Origin: Mercurialis annua | Taxonomy: Eukaryota; Streptophyta; Magnoliopsida; Malpighiales; Euphorbiaceae | DNA: 64,000 bases | NCBI RefSeq assembly: GCF_937616625.2 | Contig: NC_065574.1 | Coordinates: 1,054,001 to 1,118,000 of the forward strand | Direction: 5' to 3' | Position numbers and translations under genes: made by a program | Notes under the pieces: model-generated | What the model saw: the letters and a program-made list of their open reading frames with translations, nothing else | Databases searched by the model: none | What the model was told of the DNA's origin: nothing | Shown here: positions 24,394 to 37,099 of the stretch, piece after piece | Layout: the number at the start of each line of letters is the position of its first letter | How positions within the stretch are numbered: position 1 is the first letter of the stretch

Positions 24394-26120
24394 TTTTCTT
24401 GTTCTTGTTGTTGTTTTCTCTGTGTGTGTGGTTACTTCTAATGCAGCTTCTGAAAGAATCTCGTTCTTACTCCAGTCGGTGGATTTTTTTTTTCTGTTTT
24501 TTTTTGTTAAGAAATAATTGTTTAAATTTTTTAGAAACTATTAAAAGTTAAAACAAATAACATAAAAACCTTTTAAAAGTAAATTTCAAGAAAAATAGAA
24601 CAAAGTTAAAGAAATCAAAAACGTATTTTTTTAATTCAAACATCTATCAAGTTAAATGTAATTATAGTATTTTGCATGTTCTTTTAGCTCCATACTAAAC
24701 ACTTATAAATTGAAATCTTTTAATAAAAAAATTAAATGAAATTGCACTATAAATTTTAACTTATTTTAAAAATTATGTATCAATTAATTTAAAAAATTAC
24801 AAGTTATATGTAGCTATATATTTTGCATGTTCTTTTAGCTCCATACTAAACACTTATAAAAAAAAAAAAACACTTATAAATTGTAATCTTTTAAAAAAAT
24901 AAATGTGACACTATATATTAAAGAGTGATTATAAATCATTTGGGATGCTGATTTGAATTTTATGTAGGGTACCCACTAATTATTAGGTTACCAATATAAG
25001 CCCACAATGGCTAAAACCCTACACAACGAACATACCCAACGATTATGCCCTTTCTAAGTCCCAATAAATAAATTTGAATAAATATTTAAAGAGAGAAATA
25101 TACATTTTAGAGGGAGGAACTTTTCAATAATTAACTATTGAGGCTGGGACTTGGGAGAAGGTGATTTTATGGCTTTTAGCGGAGACTCGAGAATCATTAT
25201 ATCATATCTTTTTATGATCCGTTTAATAAATAAAAGAGTGTTTATCCCATGCATTGGTTGTGCCATGTCATAATTACAACAAGCCAATAGGGATTTGCGA
25301 TAGGGAATCTTTCATTTATTACTTAATTTTTTTATTATGAATTTTTCCACATGGCTAACGCACCATTGGTTTGTTGCACGAATGACATGGCGCAACGGTT
25401 GCGTGTAATAATTTTTCTAAATAAAATGTTTCGTAATAAAATTATGTGTTTATATACATTTATTTATTTTAATTTTTTATTGCATTTAAATTCCAATATT
25501 TGTTCGAACTTTAGTTCAAGTTTTATGATAATAGACATTTTAATGTATTTTTAATTCGTTTAAGTTGTTTTTATAATAATTCAAACTTGTATGTCGCAAA
25601 GTTTGCACTTACATGTTGCGGAGTTTGTATGTTCGAGCTTGTATGTTCTAAATTATAGATGAATCAAATTTATCAGGTTTAAAATAATTACAACACTTAA
25701 AAGTTTGGTCTACTAACTCTTTGTTTTGTGCATGAAGTCGTGGATTAAATTTATGACTCTCTTCAGGCCGTATATATAATACTAATAATTAATCTCCGCT
25801 AACCATTCTAACAAATAACATATAATAGGTACATTTCTAATAATAAAAATTTTGTTTTAGATATAATTTTTGATGTAAAAAAAAGATAGTTATTTATATA
25901 TAATTTTATTAATTTTAATATATAGTAGTATTTAATTAAATAAATAACAAAAATATTTTGGACCATTACATCGTCATCACATCCAACCCAACTCGTCTCT
26001 CTTGGTTGTACTTTTGTCGCTAAAAGGAATATATAAACCAAAAAGAACACACACGAAAAAACTCAAAAAAATCGTGAGAGCCCACACTCAAAAACTACAC
26101 CATACCAACAACGACCGCTC
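24394..26120. other. Divergent intergenic region
   Basis: Separates the minus-strand fucosyltransferase-like gene from the plus-strand CID gene, so it holds both promoters. It contains a direct repeat of 42 bases starting TATTTTGCATGTTC at 24668-24709 and 24819-24860; the second copy is followed by an A run and a partial re-duplication (ACACTTATAAA). No gene is supported. Confidence 0.6.
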
Positions 26121-26146
26121 CTTTTCCCGGAGCCGGTAATTTTTAG

Positions 26147-26156
26147 CTTATAAAAC
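26147..26156 (+). promoter_or_regulatory. Candidate TATA box of the CID gene
   Basis: CTTATAAAAC is followed about 30 bases later by a C/A-rich initiation context and then a likely leader exon ending TTTGCAG at 26299. Assigned by position and motif only. Confidence 0.45.
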
Positions 26157-26299
26157 TCCGATAACAGTTCCAGAATTAATTCACAGTTATTAGCGACGAT
26201 AATTTAGACCCTTAATTTGCTCTTCGAAGTCTTGAGTTTGATGATAAATTTCTATCAGGAGAACCGCTTTCCTTAATCCTCGCATTATTTCGTTTGCAG

Positions 26300-28484
26300 G
26301 TTTGTTTTGTTTTTTCACTCTTTTAAGTTTATTGTCGTCTATGTGAAAATTCGTTGTTAAAAGTTGTTTGGAACTTGTTTGTGCGTAGTAGTAGTAGTTA
26401 TATTTGCTGTTGTTGCTTGAGTTGAGTTTATATTGTTGAGTAGCTAAAAAATGGTGATTTTTATTTTGTAGGGCAAAAATAAAATAGAATAGGAAAGAAA
26501 CATTGGTAAGACTTAAGAGTTGTAGGGTTTTGAAAATTGTATAATGTTTTATCTTTGTTCTGTTATCATTTGATGTAGTAGGTAGCACGGACACGGACAC
26601 GGACACAGCGAAACAGTGTTATTTTAAGGTTTTTTATGTAAAAAATGAAGTTTCGGACTGGAAGGTTTCCGAAACGGGACATGTTGATTGAATGAAGTGT
26701 CCGTGCTACTTTCATACGCTTGAATACTGCTGTTAAAATTAACTGCTTTATGAGTTCGAATTTAAACTTAAGAGCATCTGCTTAATTTGTATATATGTGT
26801 GCTATGAGAAACTTATAGCTGTTTGGTGTTTTCGTTTTCTTATTTTTGAAAGATTTAAGCTTTTTCGAATGTTAGTTTTGATAAATGCGGTAGTGGGTTT
26901 GGATAGTTTCCACTTTCTTTTCATGTAGATTAGTTTCTCATTCAAGATTCAAAATCTCTTTCCCATAGTTATTCCATGAGTGAATGTTAATCCAATTGGA
27001 TTCCCAATTATGCCCGTAATTAGCTCCGGTGATGAAACTTAGCAAATAGTAGGCATTGACATATTTGAATGATTGCTTTCTTATAGTAGCAACAAATGCC
27101 CAACCACAACTTTAAAGAAAGAATAAGATCAAATTCAATTACATAAATGGTTTCCTTACGATTCGGATAATCTAAATAACGCTTTGAAACTGTTGTGTCC
27201 TTAATATTTATGGTTCAGCTAGCATTTGACAGTTTACATGTGAACCACTTGAAGGGCGGGAGTCAGTAATTCATGCTAGTGATTGAAGGATATGAGTGAA
27301 TTGTTGGTTTTCTTAAAATGTTGAAAAGAATTTTAGCATTTGGATTCAAAAGGTGGAATTTCATGTAGAAAGACTTCTCAAGCTGATAAATTACCAAAGA
27401 AACTTAATGTACTAGCACATATATCATTCTATTTGTAAATAATTTATACCATGTCATAATTTTGTCAATTTGCATATAAAATGCAATTTAAATAGCTACA
27501 AAATACCTAATATATTCTTTGCTAATCGCCAGTCTCTAAATTTCCCCCCAAGCCAATAATAGCTAAGCTAAGCACTGGCCACTAGCCGCCAACAAGTGAG
27601 CTGGTAACCACCAGAAATTAAACTGTCATTAAATATGTCCTCAAATGTTTCATCTTTAATAGGGAAAGTAGATAAGTTTTCCCACTGAACCCATTTCAAA
27701 AACGGTATATGTAGCGTGATTCTAGATAATGGGACTTAGCTGTATCGGTTTTGAAACCGTGCAGATGAATCAGGCTGTATCACACTGACACTCCCGTCTT
27801 TATGTTGAGTTTTAATCCTTCTGTAATCCTTGTTGGAAATTTCCATAGAAACGGATAGATTTAAAAATGCATTAAAAAGAAGTGGGCAGGATGGTCGATG
27901 TTGGTAAAGTTTGGAAAAGAACAGATGAAATTGAATTAGTCAAAACTCTTCGTAACGCATCATTAAATAGGACCCTCCATAATAGATGGACAGTAATATA
28001 TTGCCCGTTATTTAAAACCCTGATGCGGAGCCCTCATAAAGTAGTTAACTAATTAGGGTTGTAATTTCCCTTTCTGTGTCTTAATGTATCTCTATTTGGT
28101 CGGACTCCAGTTATTCTACAGAAAGTGATAATATATTACTTTCAATAAAGGAAGTATAAATCGAAAAGAACATTTATGAACATTCTATTGTTGCAATTAT
28201 GAGATTGCTCTCTTTAAGTTGAGGTACTATTGCGCAAGTGTGCTAAAAAGGAATGTGCCCTTTGAAGATTTATTTCTTGCATTTTTAGTGAAATATGACA
28301 TAGCTTACTTGAAGCAACTTTGCTAGTTTCGGTTTTAGCTGCTATTATGTTTTGATGCATACTTATTTTCTTGCATTATGTTTTGAATCGTTCTATGACC
28401 ACTAAGTTGAGATTAACATCTAAACAGTGAATTGATATTAACTTTGCTCTCTTCTCTCTATTTCTATCTCTTCCTTTTGTCAAG
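26300..28484 (+). other. Inferred 5' leader intron of the CID gene
   Basis: The donor TTTGCAG/GTTTGTTTTG at 26299/26300 and an acceptor at 28484 after a long pyrimidine tract (CTCTCTTCTCTCTATTTC) bracket 2.2 kb without coding capacity. The start codon lies 52 bases after the acceptor. Plant housekeeping genes often have a leader intron of this kind. The intron contains the 128-bp repeat at 26582-26709. Confidence 0.55.
26582..26709. repeat. Short inverted-end repeat (family GTAGCACGGACAC)
   Basis: Ends are inverted: GTAGCACGGACACGGACAC on the left and GTGTCCGTGCTAC on the right. The internal block ACAGTGTTATTTTAAGGTTT is shared with the copy at 57867-58005 (AACATTATTTTAAGGTTT), and both have TTTCCGAAA-GGAACA before the right end. 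A partial copy lies at about 23640-23733. Confidence 0.65.
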
Positions 28485-28535
28485 GTTTCATCAGTTTTAA
28501 AGATCAGCTTTTTGCATCGTTTATTGGGAGAATCG

Positions 28536-31500
28536 ATGGGTAGTTCTTTTAATCCTCAGATTTTAATGGAAAAGCTTGCCAAGCTCAACCATTCACAGGC
28601 AAGCATAGAAAGTATCCTTTTGATATGGGGAGCCACTGATGCTTCTTCTCCTATTAATGTTGCTTTTTTGTGTCTATTTAAAATGATTTATTTCAAGGCT
28701 TTCAGTTTCTTAACAGTGAGTCCTCTGTGCTTAAGCTGTGATTAGTGTCAGCTTATGAAAAGCTGTGTAACTTTGTTTTTAATGGCCTTTGGCATTTTCT
28801 ATGACTCGAGACCTTGAATTATGCTGCTGGTCATTGGCTCTTTCTTTGTTCATTTGAAGCAGAGTATCGGGTTTTAGAAGTCATTTACTGTATGCTACTT
28901 ACTGTTTCCTATGTAGTTTATTTTCCTGATATATGGTCGCAGTAAATTCAGTATATATGTATCAGCGTCCTGTGCTAGCATCTGTGACCTGCAATTTTAG
29001 TAGACTGTTTTTGTTGTTGCTCTTTGCCATCCTTAATGTGCTAAGCTTTATCGCACTGGTGCATTTTCCATATGAATAAAGCAAAGCAAGTTGTTGAAAC
29101 ATGGGCTAGACAGTTTCATTGTTCCCCACGTGAGCAGAGATTGGCTTTTCTGTATCTTGCAAATGACATTTTGCAGAACAGCCGTAGAAAGGGTTCAGAG
29201 TTTGTTGGTGAATTTTGGAAAGTTCTTCCAGAAGCCCTACGCGACGTAACTGACAATTGTGATGAAGTTGGAAGAAATGCCGCACTAAGACTGGTAACTA
29301 GTACTGGTTTTACTATATCTTTACTAAATGACTGTTGTTCTATCTTTTCTTAATGCATTTTTGCCATGTACACAGCTGCCATATGTAATAGTACAAGTGC
29401 CCTTTATTCCATCTGATCATTTAAAGCCAAAATGACCTGAAAATAATTTAAAGTTGTAAAATAATGTTTTATATGGACACACTTCAATTTAATTTCTTAA
29501 ATATACCATCTATTAGCAATTACCAAGGAGTAATTGCTAATAGCTCATCACACTATTATAATCTGATTACTTTTGAGCATTTCATTTTGGTTTCAATTAT
29601 TTCACATCATTGCCAACATAATACTTTTGCTGCACTGCCCTCTGCCTCTGCTGTTTGATTCTGTGAATAATGGTGCATTTGGATTGGACTATAGACACAA
29701 GAGTTATGCACTCAGTTTGCATTTGGAATTGGTAGAAATTTTTTAGCAAATTTGAGCAAAATGCAGAGACCTGTGCACATTGATGATCTTTTTCTTGATT
29801 ATGATACTAACTTCTTAACTAGCTTGCTTTGGTTATTATAATCGATTATATTGTTCTTGCCTTCAGATTGGCATATGGGAAGAAAGAAAAGTTTTTGGTT
29901 CCCGTGGGCAATTACTCAAGGAAGAGCTTGTGGGGAAGCACTCAGAACATAATAATAGAAATGAAAAACCTTTAGGCCCCAAGCTGGTACATTGAATTCC
30001 TGTGATTTCTATTTTCCACGATGTTTTAAAGGACTTTAATCCTCATTATCTTTTCTTAAAACAGAAGCAGCCTTCTGGAAGTATATTAGACAAAATAATA
30101 TCAGGATATCAAGTTGTTCATGGTGGCCATGTAGATGAAGGTGTTATAATAAGCAAATGTAGGAGTGCTATTAGCCGTCTTGAGAAAGCTGAAAAGGAAA
30201 TTGGTGGCAATTCTGATTTAGGTAATTCTTGTCTTTAAATCTTTATAACATATTGTTGAGCTTCTGTTTGTTGATTTGACGTCGTTCTATATAATTCTGT
30301 TCTTTTGCGCATATAGCTTTTCTTTGCTTTGCATTAAATGTTCAAGCTTTCAAAATAAATTTTGATGCAATAGTGATACGTCCATTTATGGAACTCTTAA
30401 GCTCTGCAGATTTGTCATTTATCATAAATTTCAAGAACATTTGAACATGTTCAATTTTACTTTTATAGTATAGAAAACTTATTTTACCTGATGATATTGA
30501 AATTAGCTCTGTTCTTTAACTTTATTATTTTTGCTTTGTTTTGTTTTCATTTACTTAGTTGTCAATACAGTAAAGTGTATCAGTATGCAAAACACTAGCC
30601 CATTAAAATCAAATTGACTTATGTGGACTGTTGTGACCTATATATGGGAAGTTGGGAGCACAAAATGGACTCAGTTATCAGTAATGACTGTAATCACGTT
30701 GCAGTCATGATTGTGGTACCCATAAGAGTTATATAACATAACGTAAATAGCCTGTCGTAGACAGTTTTTTAAGAAAAAATAGAAAAGTGCGTGAAATTTA
30801 AATTAATAGAATTTAGAGAATGAATTAAAAATGAGTTAGAAATATCTAATATATCATATGCATTAACTGAAATAAAAAAAATGTTTAATTCATAATTTAT
30901 ATCGTAATTAAATAAAGACGGTCGTTTTATGGTTACAGTATCTTGTTCCAGTGACGGTTTGCTTTTACTTAATATCTATGCTGCACGGAAACGGACATGG
31001 AAATAAACACCGGGAAATGGCCTTTTCCAAAATATAGGAAACGGAAAGGTGGGGGAAACGTGAGATATGTTTATAAATATTAAAAATTATAATATTCTAT
31101 ATATATCAAAATTTACTTATAGAAAATAAACTTTTATATAAATAAATTACTATTACATTAGATTTTTGTGTTTGAAAAGAAAGAGAGTTTTTGTTTGTTT
31201 ATTGTGATTAATGTGAATAATAAAGTTTGTTGGTGAATAATTATATATATACATGTTTTAATTATAAGTAACTCTTTAAAAAATTATAGGTTCTTCAAGT
31301 TATTTCTTCGAGGAAATGGGTATCTAACTTTTATTATTTACATAAACGGTCCCGAGACATTACGAAGAGTTTTTGAGAGTTTTGGAAACAGAAACATTAT
31401 CGAAACAGGGAAACGCGCTTTCCTCAAGGCTTTCGTGCATCATAGCTTGATATCTTGTTTCAGTTCGGTGATTGAAAGTATGTAGAACTTAGAACTTAGG

Positions 31501-33077
31501 AAGTTCCCAAGTGGTCCATTTTGTTCTTTTCACTGGAATTTATTCATGATTTATACTTCCTCTTAAACAGCACAATTCCATGGAACTCCATTTGTGGAAG
31601 AGCTGCAAGGGCAGCGTGCTATATTGAGAGACAGCATTGAGCAATTGACAGCAATTGAATCATCAAGGGGAAATCTTGTTTCTCATCTGAGAGAGGCTCT
31701 CCACGAGCAGGTTCAAGACATGAATAAAATTTACTTTGCCATAATGATTATATGATTTTGCATGATAGCATACTAAAGCTGAAATATTTTTGTATCAGGA
31801 ATCTAAGCTTGAACAAGTTCGCAATCAGCTTCAGGTTTGGCATCTACTTAAATTAGCTTTTAATTATGTATACGACACTGGATATCTCTCTTTCAGTATG
31901 TTTTAATTGATAATGGCCACAAACGGTTGAATTATGTGATCTCCCCTTATATTTCTATCTTGATCGAATTATCATTAGCTTTGATTTGAAAAAGAAATTG
32001 TACTAAAAATATGAAATTTATCTACTTCAATAAAAGCCGAAGATTTTTCATGTGTTCATCAATGATTTGTTCATCATGTAGTTCATTTGTGAATTAGCAC
32101 AGATAAAAAGCTTCCTTTTTATTCTGTATTCACTTCAATCAGTATATTGGCTGTTTGATATTCGCAAAATGCTGACAAGTAGTTCATTATCAGCCTGCTA
32201 GTGGTCCTGCCGATTTGGATCGGGAATTCTTATTTATATCAATTTTTTAAGCACGTCTGTTTTTTTTCCTAAACTTAATTTTATCTTGCAGGCAGCACAA
32301 TCCCAGTCAGAACACGCTGATAAAATCTTCCAGCAGTTGCTACGTTCTAATAATGTGCAGTTAGCTGCTCCTGAAAGTTCGAAGGAGGCCAGTACTTCCG
32401 CTGCACCTCAAAGCTTTGTAACTGTAAGTAGGGAACAGTCTGCACCAGCAATGTATGCCGGTCAGGCGTCTTTCCCTGAAAAAACTGGCCACATTCAGGA
32501 AGATCCTCGAAAATCTGCAGCTGCTGCAGTGGCTGCAAAATTAACTGCATCGACATCCTCTGCCCAAATGCTTTCGTATGTACTCTCTTCTCTTGCATCG
32601 GAAGGTGTCATTGGAAATCCGGTTAAAGAAAAATCGAGTGAATACCCCTCCGAGAAGCGGGCTAAGCATGAGAATCATGACCAGCCTTATATTCCGACCC
32701 AGAATCCTGTGCAGCAACCACTCCTGCCTTTCCAAGTCACAACCGCTGGTCAGCAATTAACTTTGAGTGAGCCACCACCTCCTCCATCTTCACCTCCACC
32801 TCCTCCACCGTTGCCACCGCTACCACCTATGCAGCCATATTCAATATCCCAGTACATGCAGACTGCTGGATCAATAAATGCTGTGCCGTACAACTACAGC
32901 ATGTCCCAGCAACAACCAACTTCCTTGCCGGGCTATCCCGGAGTCGGAACTCAAATGACAGGTATGGCTTCCTTTACAGCACCTCCAACAAATTCATACC
33001 AAAATTACCAAGGCTCAGATGGTAATTTGTATAGCCAACCGTCATCAATGCCGATGGCACCAATTTCTAGGCAATAA
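28536..33077 (+). CDS. CID (RPRD1-like) RNA polymerase II CTD-interacting protein
   Basis: Seven exons, 28536-28611, 29046-29293, 29867-29986, 30065-30221, 31571-31710, 31799-31834 and 32292-33077, encode 520 residues. Residues about 1-135 form a CID/VHS-like domain (FNPQILMEKLAKLNHSQASI, LSHWCIFHMNKAKQVVETW, RLAFLYLANDILQNSRRKGS), which binds the phosphorylated C-terminal repeat of RNA polymerase II and links transcription to 3'-end processing. Residues about 150-260 hold helical, coiled-coil segments (SAISRLEKAEKEIGG, SKLEQVRNQLQAAQSQSEHA). The C-terminus has a basic patch (EKRAK, 380-384), a polyproline run (419-439) and a Tyr/Gln/Ser-rich tail like other splicing or transcription adaptors. 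Exon 6 is a 36-base microexon that keeps frame. It resembles Arabidopsis ENTH/VHS-family proteins At5g10060/At5g65180 from memory. No lesion seen. Confidence 0.92.
30974..31448. repeat. Long MITE-like element with TATGNTGCACGGAAA ends
   Basis: Left end TATCTATGCTGCACGGAAAC; right end, read on the minus strand, GATATCAAGCTATGATGCACGAAAG. The TATG-TGCACG core matches the better-preserved element at 40838-41009. Additional GGAAACG and CGTTTCC blocks occur inside. It sits in intron 4 of the CID gene. Confidence 0.5.
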
Positions 33078-35973
33078 TGGTATTTTTGAAGGCTGACGCT
33101 GCCGAGGTTTCAGGGAGGAAACATAAGATGATTCGAAACTAATGTAGTCTTTTTTTATTATTTATCTTTCATCAATCATACATCAAAATTAGGTATGTAA
33201 ATGTTTGTAACTTCGATGCTGGGAGTTGAAGCAAATTTATGGATTGATCCATAGAGAAATAGATTTTAGTTAATTAATTTTAGGGTTATAAGCTGCATTT
33301 TCTGCGGGTTGTCACTTGTATTGTTGGATAAGATTCAATTTTGTCGTCTTACATAAAAATTAGAAGCATGGATACAAATTTTGCTCCATTTTCAGTTGAA
33401 ATACTGTCCCTGTTTTACTCAATGATGGAGTTAGAGGGGATCAAGGAATGCTTGTATATTGATTTTTTATCTTCCAATTTTCATAGAAGTTTTAAGTTTG
33501 GCTGCTCGAAAAATAGATTTACACTTAGAACTCGTTTGATGAACGGTCACGTATTGCCTGTTGATGACATGTAATGATAAAGTAAAAGCATATGAAGCCA
33601 TGAACAATGTTGTTTTCAAGCTCAACTGAGGTAGTGCGCACAATTCATTCATTCGGTCAATCTTTTTCTTTTTAGAAGCATTGAAAATTTTGCGTTTTGG
33701 ATATTAATAAAACATTATTTTATATTTTTAGATTAATATCCAAAATGCAAAAAGCTTCTAGGAACCAAGCTATAAAGTTTTTATATTATTTTGCGTTATG
33801 GATATAGTTTTTAAATTTTTATCTATGAAAATTTACTGAAAGGAACATTTTGACATATTTTGAAGAAATTGGAGTGGGTTGAGTCACAAATAGAAGCTTT
33901 TTGTCTAGTCTTGTTGCTCAAATATGGAGAATATCAGCATAAACGCCATCATAACAGTATAAGCATTCATAGTTGTGGTCAAAAAAGAAATGCTCAAAGA
34001 GTTTGAGTTCCCATATTTTTGGGATTGTAAACCAAGTTTTGGTCAAGTTTTTACTTGGGACTATGTTGTCATCAACTACTTTAACACAACAAAATTTATA
34101 TACTGCTAATATTCTTAGTTTAGGGGACCAAATCTTTGTTTTGCTACACATGCTTTGATTTCTTTTCTATATTTATTTTAAAGAAATGAAAAAAAAAATT
34201 ATATTCAAATTTGTAGAATTATATCAATAAGTTATAAGTCAAATGGTAAACGTTAAATAACAAACTGTTAGGTTATAGGAAAGCGCTCCCCTTTCTCAAA
34301 CAAATTTATATAATTATTTTATTAGATCTAAAACTTAACTTATTCAATCTTTTATGAGAAATGCATTGTATGAAAGAGTCATCATTATTAGCAAATAATT
34401 AATAAATAATACCACTATGTATATATATGATTTAATATGATCATACAACAACCAAATTTGAGAGTAAAGAAAAGAAAAGACAGACAGACATTCCCTCATG
34501 ACAATGTCTAAACTCAAATTGAGACAAACCCACCGTCACATCCCAATACCGATACATAAAATATAAAAATTGCTCAAATTCCTCATATATGATGATATTT
34601 AGTTAATAATTTTTTTTCATGTAGACTATTATTCTCGGAAAACTATAATAACTAAAGATATAATTTCGCTATAGAAATTGTGTTGTATCTTAGAGTGATA
34701 TTGTTAATAATAAATTCATCTAAATATTTAATACTATGTCAGATGAGATTTCGACAATAATTTATATTATTTATATAACTTTACATGCAAAATGCGCACC
34801 ATATTTAAACAATTAAAAATATGAGAATTATTAAGCATATATTCTATTGTGTTTTTATAAAAAGTAAAATAATATGTTAAATAATCGTTTATCTAAGTCT
34901 TCAAACCATTAAATAAACTTTTATATATATATATATATATGTCCACAATTAATTAGCAATTAAATTAAGCAAGGGAATTCACAAAATTAACTTTATTTCA
35001 CTTTGAATTTTTTAATGACGCAAACAACTCAGATCTCCTTCTTATCCAATAAAATCTCTACTTGCCCTAAATAGGCACCGGCATTGGACTGAGACATGCT
35101 ATTTAAATCTCCCATTGTTTCACTATAAAAGGTTTACAAAGTACTACTATATATTTTAATATTTTTAACACAAAAGAACATATGTGCATCCTTATCACAT
35201 ACTGAAATTTTATCTACATTAAAAAAATCAGGTTTAACAATTTTTCTTGATTTGAAATTTCGTTGAGGGTGTTGAAACTTGCAATAAAAACTTTGGTCAA
35301 AAAATTATTGTTCTACACATGTTTATGTATAGTTCATATGATTTGTGCGATTTTGGTTTGTTTTTAACTTGTTAGTCTAGCTTTTTGGTGTTAATTTTCG
35401 GGTAATCCAAATTATTTAGAGTTTGTCCAAAACTCATATTTAATTTTTTTAATAAATTAAAATTTTGGTCAGATCTTGTTGACCTTTTGAGAAAATATAT
35501 TGGAGTCTAAAAATGAAGACGCTTGAGAGAGAATCAGATGTACTTCGAATTCGAATTTAATAAAAAAAATATATAGAGTTTGTTTTAACTCGTGAATCTC
35601 ACAAATTTTTATAATTGATATTGGAACTTGGTTTGATATTAAATTTAAGTATTTCGAATTCCAAATTGGATTTTGTTTTCTATTAAAAGAAGCATGAGTA
35701 CGGATTTCTCCTTTTTAAGCTTACAACTTATGTTCCAAATCTTGTTGTTCCCTTATTTTTAAAAAAAAATTATTTGAAGTACTATAATTAATTACCTATT
35801 TTAACTTTGAACTAAAAGTAAAATTATTTCTTTAATCAAAAGGGAGTGTTTGTTATTAGACATGTTGCTTACATGTCTAGGCATATTTAAGGCATGCGTG
35901 GTGTAACCTGTTGGACCTGATCATGTGCATACACACCTTCAGCAATATCCAAAGTAAAATTTATAACAGATAC
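33078..35973. other. 3' region of the CID gene and intergenic DNA
   Basis: The first 200-300 bases after the stop are the probable 3' UTR. Beyond, the DNA is AT-rich with a (TA) microsatellite at about 34921-34941 and a potential inverted pair at about 33680-33770 (TTTTGCGTTTTGGATATTAA and TTAATATCCAAAATGCAAAA). No gene is supported. Confidence 0.5.
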
Positions 35974-36160
35974 TTTTTTTTTCTTTATTGCCCATCCGGT
36001 TTTTAAAGTTTCGCCCTGATTAATCTGGATGCGACCCGCGTCGCGCACCTGGCATGGTGGGTGAGTCTGGTAGCGGAGATTTTCTGCATTTACAAGACTC
36101 GAATCCGACACCTTACTTAAGCGATATTAAACTCCTTACCACTTGGACCAACTCGGTTGA
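35974..36160 (-). repeat. SINE (family A), minus orientation, with target duplication
   Basis: Read on the minus strand: tRNA-like start CAACCGAGTTGGTCCAAGTGG, B-box-like CGGATTCGAGTC, body GACTCACCCACCATGCCAGG, CAGGGCGAAACTTTA, then an A-rich tail. Flanks TTATAACAGATACTTT (from 35961) and TTATAATAGATACTTT (from 36161) differ by one base and look like a target-site duplication, marking a retroposition. Confidence 0.85.
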
Positions 36161-36714
36161 TTATAATAGATACTTTAATCAGTAAAAATCATAATAAATT
36201 AATGCATCCATGCAGTCTTATCTCTATACTGTTTTAATTAAGATTTGATAGCTAGAAAGTTTGTAGAATAATTCCTTATTTGATTCAACTATATTATAAA
36301 ATTTATTTGAAATGAGTGTAGTAGTAATTGTTAGGGTTTCTAAATAAATTAAATAGAATTGCATTTATAAAAAAAATCATAAAAATTATTTATAATTAGA
36401 CTAGCCAATAATAATACTCAACTAGTTGAATGTTTATCATGGAATCAGACAGTAGATAATTTTTTGCTCATGCAAGTAACATCTTTTTCGCAATTATATT
36501 ATCACAAATACTAGTCAAAGAGGGTTCAAAAAGATTGAGGAATATATGCCACAAAACTTTATTTCCAACAACTTTTTTTTGCAGAAGATAAAGAGTAAAA
36601 TACTACAATTCTCTGCCTACCTCAAATTGATAGATATTAATTTTTAAATTTTTTTAGTCTCAAATTATAAAGTATCATTTATCATTTAAGTGATTGATAT
36701 ATTATCATTATTCA

Positions 36715-36800
36715 TATATGCCCGTGCTCTTGTAGCACAGTGATAATAGCCATAGACATTTTGGTAAAATGTCTCATGTTCGAGCCTCACTCCCCCTCCC
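36715..36800 (+). repeat. tRNA-like SINE fragment
   Basis: CTCTTGTAGCACAGTGATAA followed by a B-box-like ATGTTCGAGCCTC. It is short and lacks an A tail; it abuts the inverted-repeat element beginning near 36806. Confidence 0.35.
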
Positions 36801-36805
36801 TAATT

Positions 36806-37096
36806 ATATAGGGAAAAAGGTTATTTATGCCTCTAACCTTTGTTTTTAAAATCAAGTAAGCCCTCTAACATTTAAAAATGTTCAAATATGCCCCAACGTC
36901 TTAAAAAGATAACAACCAGACCCCATTTTGATTTATAAATGAGACGTTGAGAGTTTGGTTGTCGAAATTGGAGGGCCAGCTGGTTGTTCATTTTTCAGGA
37001 CGTTGGAAGCATATTTGAATCTTTCCGGACTTTGAGGGTTTATTTGATCCTAAAATCAAATCTTAAAGATATAAATGACTCTTTTTCCATATATAC
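36806..37096. repeat. Inverted-repeat MITE, about 290 bp
   Basis: The two halves are complementary nearly end to end: left TATAGGGAAAAAGGTTATTT and right (reverse complement) TATATGGAAAAAGAGTCATT, then TTTTAAAATCAA/TTTGATTTTAGGATCAA, CAAATATGCCCCAACGTC/CAAATATGCTTCCAACGTC. Transcripts would fold into a long hairpin. No coding content. Confidence 0.65.
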
Positions 37097-37099
37097 ACT

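Noticed and set aside
33680..33770. Possible small hairpin RNA gene
   Set aside because: The complementary blocks are short and A/T-only, so chance or a decayed MITE is as likely.
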